Part shown: in pieces, positions 7,201-7,516 of the stretch
Layout: every line of letters starts with the position of its first letter
Position numbering within the stretch: the stretch's first letter is position 1
Origin: Bryobacterales bacterium
Lineage (GTDB): Bacteria; Cyanobacteriota; Vampirovibrionia; Obscuribacterales; Obscuribacteraceae
Assembly (NCBI GenBank): GCA_903970295.1
Contig: CAJCHQ010000790.1
Location: forward strand, 1-7,516
Direction: 5' to 3'
DNA: 7,516 bases
Made by a program: the position numbers and the translations under genes
The notes under the pieces: model-generated
What the model was told of the DNA's origin: nothing
Database searches by the model: none
Seen by the model: only the letters and a program-made list of their open reading frames with translations

Positions 7201-7516
7201 CAAGCCAAGAGCAGCTTCTGTCCGTCTTGCGGTTCCTCATGGGCGAATCTCTGCCCCTACTGCAGTGCTGCCCTCGAGAAGTCGACGGTCTGTACGAAAG
7301 GCAGCGATCGTTGCATCTTCGAAGGACCACCGATCGTTCTTTGCACTTCTTGTTCGTGCCCGGTCACGCCCGATACAAGCAAGTGTCCACGCTGTTTCAA
7401 AGACCTTGTCGAGTGCTATGAATGCAAAAAAACCGGCAATGCCAGGCGCATGATACCGAAAGGCACTGTCTGCCCGGAAAAACACGCAGTGGCGGCGGAA
7501 CCGGCTGAGGCCGTTG
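4270..7516 (+). CDS. Large tubulin/FtsZ-superfamily protein with C-terminal zinc-ribbon array (3' end outside window)
   Basis: An uninterrupted frame gives at least 1082 residues. The ATG at 4270 is preceded by AGAGG with a 9-nt spacer. The N-terminal part has a tubulin/FtsZ nucleotide-binding layout: GLGGTG (12-17) after the first strand, SIDTDS (44-49) like the FtsZ NTDAQ segment, QVRMFGR (118-124), and CGGTGSG (175-181), the tubulin signature with Cys for the first Gly. These point to the bacterial 'tubulin-like' family (Pfam Tubulin_2 type), whose members are far longer than FtsZ. I could not locate a catalytic T7 loop. A long mostly helical region follows (about 350-800, with charged stretches near 690-710 suggesting coiled coil). 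From C874 to C1068 there are 23 cysteines, mostly as CPxC knuckles, typical of tandem zinc ribbons. Location is cytoplasmic. With the VWA and small membrane genes upstream, a scaffold or polymer role in membrane or envelope remodelling is inferred. Confidence 0.88.
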   Translation, partial: MAIRTIPTLVVGLGGTGKRALTHLKRRIVDTYGRADLPWIRLLSIDTDSATVNNPPVMSQRTGEHISLGTSEMRIIDQSDTPQVITNLSAPENRHILDWYPDPDMKVDFPKAARGSGQVRMFGRIGLYKGENLHTTYRWLQQAAHDVSDPAAWEDFPDFKVDSQLQFVYIICSLCGGTGSGMFLDVAYMLRKIIGVDPSTRRFIGMFVLPEVYEPVVENQHIKRIYANAYASLRELDYLINSPKRSYTIRGKDHTFVDFQKDVPPFDFTFLFSNKNKRGAVISQRQVSGDKPVAADDRVSQYMSETIMTDVLSPLTERSESILSNIFTSISEPEQVEDRTFYKAYSAVGVSSVKVPSLGYFEDMLEMRLTDAVMDFLLRPDPDITEKALAKQFWADNLGKAEDGLSFRASLSTDSAYGRLLSRPFFEEFKENKAACLDRLKQWSEKVMATEVNADTALDIEAPAITLRKQVVDKVNATISTQIRTLVKDPVNGYVFLKEYLEELLALAHSKLAQVPPLPVIEGDPRRPVKEALESLQRVGRDVQLPVLRDTVEILLERLSKFYDNNGRDARSHSLLVDLYNELIKTFEALHKEITDLVQTGMAIDKDQHAKYDARIATMGDTAQERILIDKSLIGRKEIERFLNSLLAPVWEKGDWKALVPVLSTEVKAAIAVDLAPRLLEIQLDTKLDDQEKKDKIAAENKKFVLERLLCKILKKDPVSGIIKEPAYTTPEGRSLLLEFASENLLPMMVAHSSPLWFVQTHQIGSASSPITFVGLNGNKIPEHFVDNLEEQIPNFRTTDIVLSDADARVVIKQYDPLYSLASLVSIDDYENYYRNTDRRLNPMHTDAKFVAEPNPYLQWLSYKAPAHETEKLCSRGHDISVALAEGQQFCPTCSRAGSKNLIVPGKMLCPKCNGIIDQGSRKCPECATIMDDLKKAQQERTMPLSRPDGKDNLCPGCVTLKRDRPEVMVVKKPGEAQAKSSFCPSCGSSWANLCPYCSAALEKSTVCTKGSDRCIFEGPPIVLCTSCSCPVTPDTSKCPRCFKDLVECYECKKTGNARRMIPKGTVCPEKHAVAAEPAEAV

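Noticed and set aside
6574..7203. 209-aa open frame on the minus strand
   Set aside because: It is antisense to the tubulin-like gene including its CPxC knuckles; composition and lack of motifs mark it as a shadow.

Overview
The window comes from a bacterial chromosome of roughly balanced base composition. It carries housekeeping genes (ribosomal protein L31 and orotidine 5'-phosphate decarboxylase) next to genes of an uncommon type. GerMN-domain proteins, secreted VWA proteins and large tubulin/FtsZ-superfamily proteins occur together in groups such as Cyanobacteriota (including non-photosynthetic Melainabacteria-type lineages), Chloroflexi and Actinobacteria. I lean weakly towards a cyanobacterial or melainabacterial relative, but the sequence alone does not settle it. 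I see no tRNA, rRNA gene, CRISPR array, insertion sequence or phage gene.

Layout. Positions 1-336 hold the 3' end of a GerMN-domain protein. Facing it on the minus strand (459-665) is a 68-aa small protein of unknown function; it has a consensus -35 box, a plausible -10 box and a strong Shine-Dalgarno, which lifts it above chance ORFs. Divergent from it is rpmE (934-1146), with an extended -10 promoter, a leader of about 85 nt lacking a good Shine-Dalgarno, and a textbook intrinsic terminator (1178-1215). Then come pyrF (1261-2004) and, overlapping it by 4 nt, a secreted, C-terminally anchored VWA protein with a complete MIDAS (2001-3752).

A 211-nt gap after the VWA gene holds an imperfect hairpin, a candidate promoter (3804-3832), a second hairpin and a 13-nt exact match to the 23S rRNA sarcin-ricin loop core. 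It is followed by a 70-aa two-helix membrane protein (3964-4176) and, 93 nt further on, a very large tubulin/FtsZ-like protein (4270 to the window end, at least 1082 aa, open at its 3' end) with a cysteine-rich zinc-ribbon array at the C-terminal end of what is visible.

The last three genes look like one functional module: an extracytoplasmic metal-binding adhesion-type domain anchored in the membrane, a small integral membrane protein, and a cytoplasmic GTPase-fold protein that may polymerise or act as a scaffold. A role in envelope organisation or membrane remodelling is the most natural hypothesis. It is inferred from domain content and order, not shown by the sequence.
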